Of a stretch of DNA of 5,317 nt, positions 4,245-5,317 are shown piece by piece. Source of the DNA: an uncultured Actinomycetes bacterium. Its GTDB lineage: Bacteria > Actinomycetota > Actinomycetes > Nanopelagicales > Nanopelagicaceae. The notes under the pieces are model-generated. The model saw nothing but the letters and a program-made list of their open reading frames with translations. It searched no databases and was not told the origin of the DNA. The first letter of the stretch is position 1. Each line of letters begins with the position of its first letter. The translations under genes and the position numbers were made by a program. The stretch is taken from positions 1 to 5,317 of the forward strand of contig CAJBLC010000103.1 of assembly GCA_903953805.1 (NCBI GenBank). The letters are read 5' to 3'.

Positions 4245-5317
4245 ATGAAGTTCGTTGTTGAAAGAGAAGAGCTCGTCGATGCCGTGAACTGGGTCGCCCG
4301 CAGCCTCTCAACTCGCCCTATTAAACCTGAGCTCCTTGGGATCATGATCGATGTCGATACCTCCATCACCCTCACCGGGTCAGATTTAGAGACATCAACA
4401 AAAGCGATCTTAAAAGCAGAGATCACCGCAAAAGGAAAAGTCTTAGTTCCTGGTCGCCTTCTAACTGAGATCTCACGATCCCTTCCTGCAAAGCCAATCA
4501 CCTTCACACTTGAAGGCACCCGAGTAGTTGTTACCGCGGGAGCTGCGAAGTTCACACTCCCAACACTTTCAACAATGGAGTACCCAAACCTTCCTGAGAT
4601 TCCAGAGACTGCAGGACTTATTGCTAGTGATGTATTCGCGACTGCGGTCAACCAGGTTGCAATAGCTGCTGGTAAAGATGATTCATTGCCAACACTTACT
4701 GGTGTTCATATTGAAATCAATAAAAATAACATCACACTTGCAGCGACTGATCGTTATCGGTTAGCGGTCCGCGAACTCTCATGGCAGGCAAAGAACAATG
4801 AGATTGAAGCGACAACACTTCTACGCGCTCGCACACTTTCTGATGCCGCCAAGTCATTAACCGCAACACATTCACAAGTAACTCTTGCGCTCTCACCAAC
4901 CGGATCAAATGAGCGGTTGGTTGGTTTTGTCTCTGAGTTAAAAACAATGACATCACGAACACTCGATGGCACATTCCCACCATTCCGCCATCTACTTCCA
5001 TCTGAATCTGTTGCACAAGCAACAATCAACGTTGCTGATTTCTTAGATTCAGTTCGTCGTGTAGCGCTTGTGACAGATAAGACCGTTCCATTACGTCTTG
5101 ATTTTGGACCAGGAATCCTCCGCCTTGAAGCAGGAGCTGGTGAAGAAGCACAAGCAACTGAAGAGATTGAAATCTCCTACACCGGCGAGCCAATCGCCAT
5201 TGCATTCAATCCTCAGTACCTCACCGATGGTCTCCAAGCACTTGGCACACCATTTGTTGAGATTGATTTCACAGGCGCATCAAAACCAGCGGTTTTGGTT
5301 GGTAAACATGAGGCAAA
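4245..5317 (+). CDS. dnaN: DNA polymerase III beta subunit (sliding clamp), C-terminus cut by window edge
   Basis: DnaN forms the ring-shaped dimer that tethers DNA polymerase III and other enzymes to DNA. The frame opens at ATG 4245-4247 with MKFVVEREELVDAVNWVARSL, the usual clamp N-terminus, and reads 357 codons plus two bases to the right edge without a stop. Family length is about 375, so roughly the last 15-20 residues, which include part of the hydrophobic protein-binding pocket, are missing. Three repeats of the clamp fold fit about residues 1-120, 125-245 and 250-357. The motif TDRYRLAV (168-175) between domains I/II strands is typical of actinobacterial clamps and corresponds to the pocket region TDGHRLA of E. 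coli. The start is supported by AAGGGGAG (4234-4241) directly upstream. It follows dnaA across oriC, as expected, and probably has its own promoter because of the stem-loops and 303-bp gap after dnaA. Confidence 0.98.
   Translation, partial: MKFVVEREELVDAVNWVARSLSTRPIKPELLGIMIDVDTSITLTGSDLETSTKAILKAEITAKGKVLVPGRLLTEISRSLPAKPITFTLEGTRVVVTAGAAKFTLPTLSTMEYPNLPEIPETAGLIASDVFATAVNQVAIAAGKDDSLPTLTGVHIEINKNNITLAATDRYRLAVRELSWQAKNNEIEATTLLRARTLSDAAKSLTATHSQVTLALSPTGSNERLVGFVSELKTMTSRTLDGTFPPFRHLLPSESVAQATINVADFLDSVRRVALVTDKTVPLRLDFGPGILRLEAGAGEEAQATEEIEISYTGEPIAIAFNPQYLTDGLQALGTPFVEIDFTGASKPAVLVGKHEA

Noticed and set aside
4223..4651. 142-codon minus-strand frame antisense to dnaN
   Set aside because: The opposite strand encodes an unmistakable sliding clamp, and the antisense product is Ser/Val-rich without motifs.

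Overview
The window is the replication-origin neighbourhood of a bacterial chromosome. Five genes on the minus strand, rpmH-rnpA-yidD-yidC-jag (jag cut by the left edge), run divergently from dnaA-dnaN on the plus strand (dnaN cut by the right edge). The gene order, the absence of a large periplasmic domain in YidC, actinobacterial-style motifs (RnpA RHRIARQLRH, clamp TDRYRLAV) and a moderate rather than high GC content suggest a low-to-mid GC actinobacterium, perhaps of the freshwater acI/Nanopelagicales type. The phylum-level call is fairly secure; the order-level call is an inference from memory of the family.

Layout. 1-387 (-): N-terminal part of Jag/KhpB. 388-474: short gap with a hairpin and two TATAAA motifs. 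475-1416 (-): yidC. 1416-1664 (-): yidD. 1661-2011 (-): rnpA. 2041-2178 (-): rpmH, a 45-codon gene. 2179-2498: divergent intergenic region with a candidate rpmH promoter, a leader hairpin and four DnaA-box-like 9-mers. 2499-3941 (+): dnaA. 3942-4244: probable oriC, with two perfect DnaA boxes in tandem, a stem-loop that contains another box, a 29-nt pyrimidine tract, nested inverted repeats and an AT-rich stretch. 4245-5317 (+): dnaN, lacking only a short C-terminus.

The minus-strand genes form a tight unit. rnpA/yidD overlap by 4 bp and yidD/yidC by 1 bp, which suggests translational coupling. The unit joins ribosome and tRNA maturation (L34, RNase P protein) to membrane-protein insertion (YidD, YidC) and an RNA-binding partner (Jag). 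dnaA and dnaN supply initiation and the sliding clamp, and DnaA boxes on both sides of dnaA suggest autoregulation as well as origin function.

I see no mobile element, CRISPR array, tRNA, rRNA or new gene system. The noteworthy signals are cis-acting: the detailed origin architecture, leader hairpins in front of rpmH, dnaN and jag, and a sharp codon-usage change inside dnaA.
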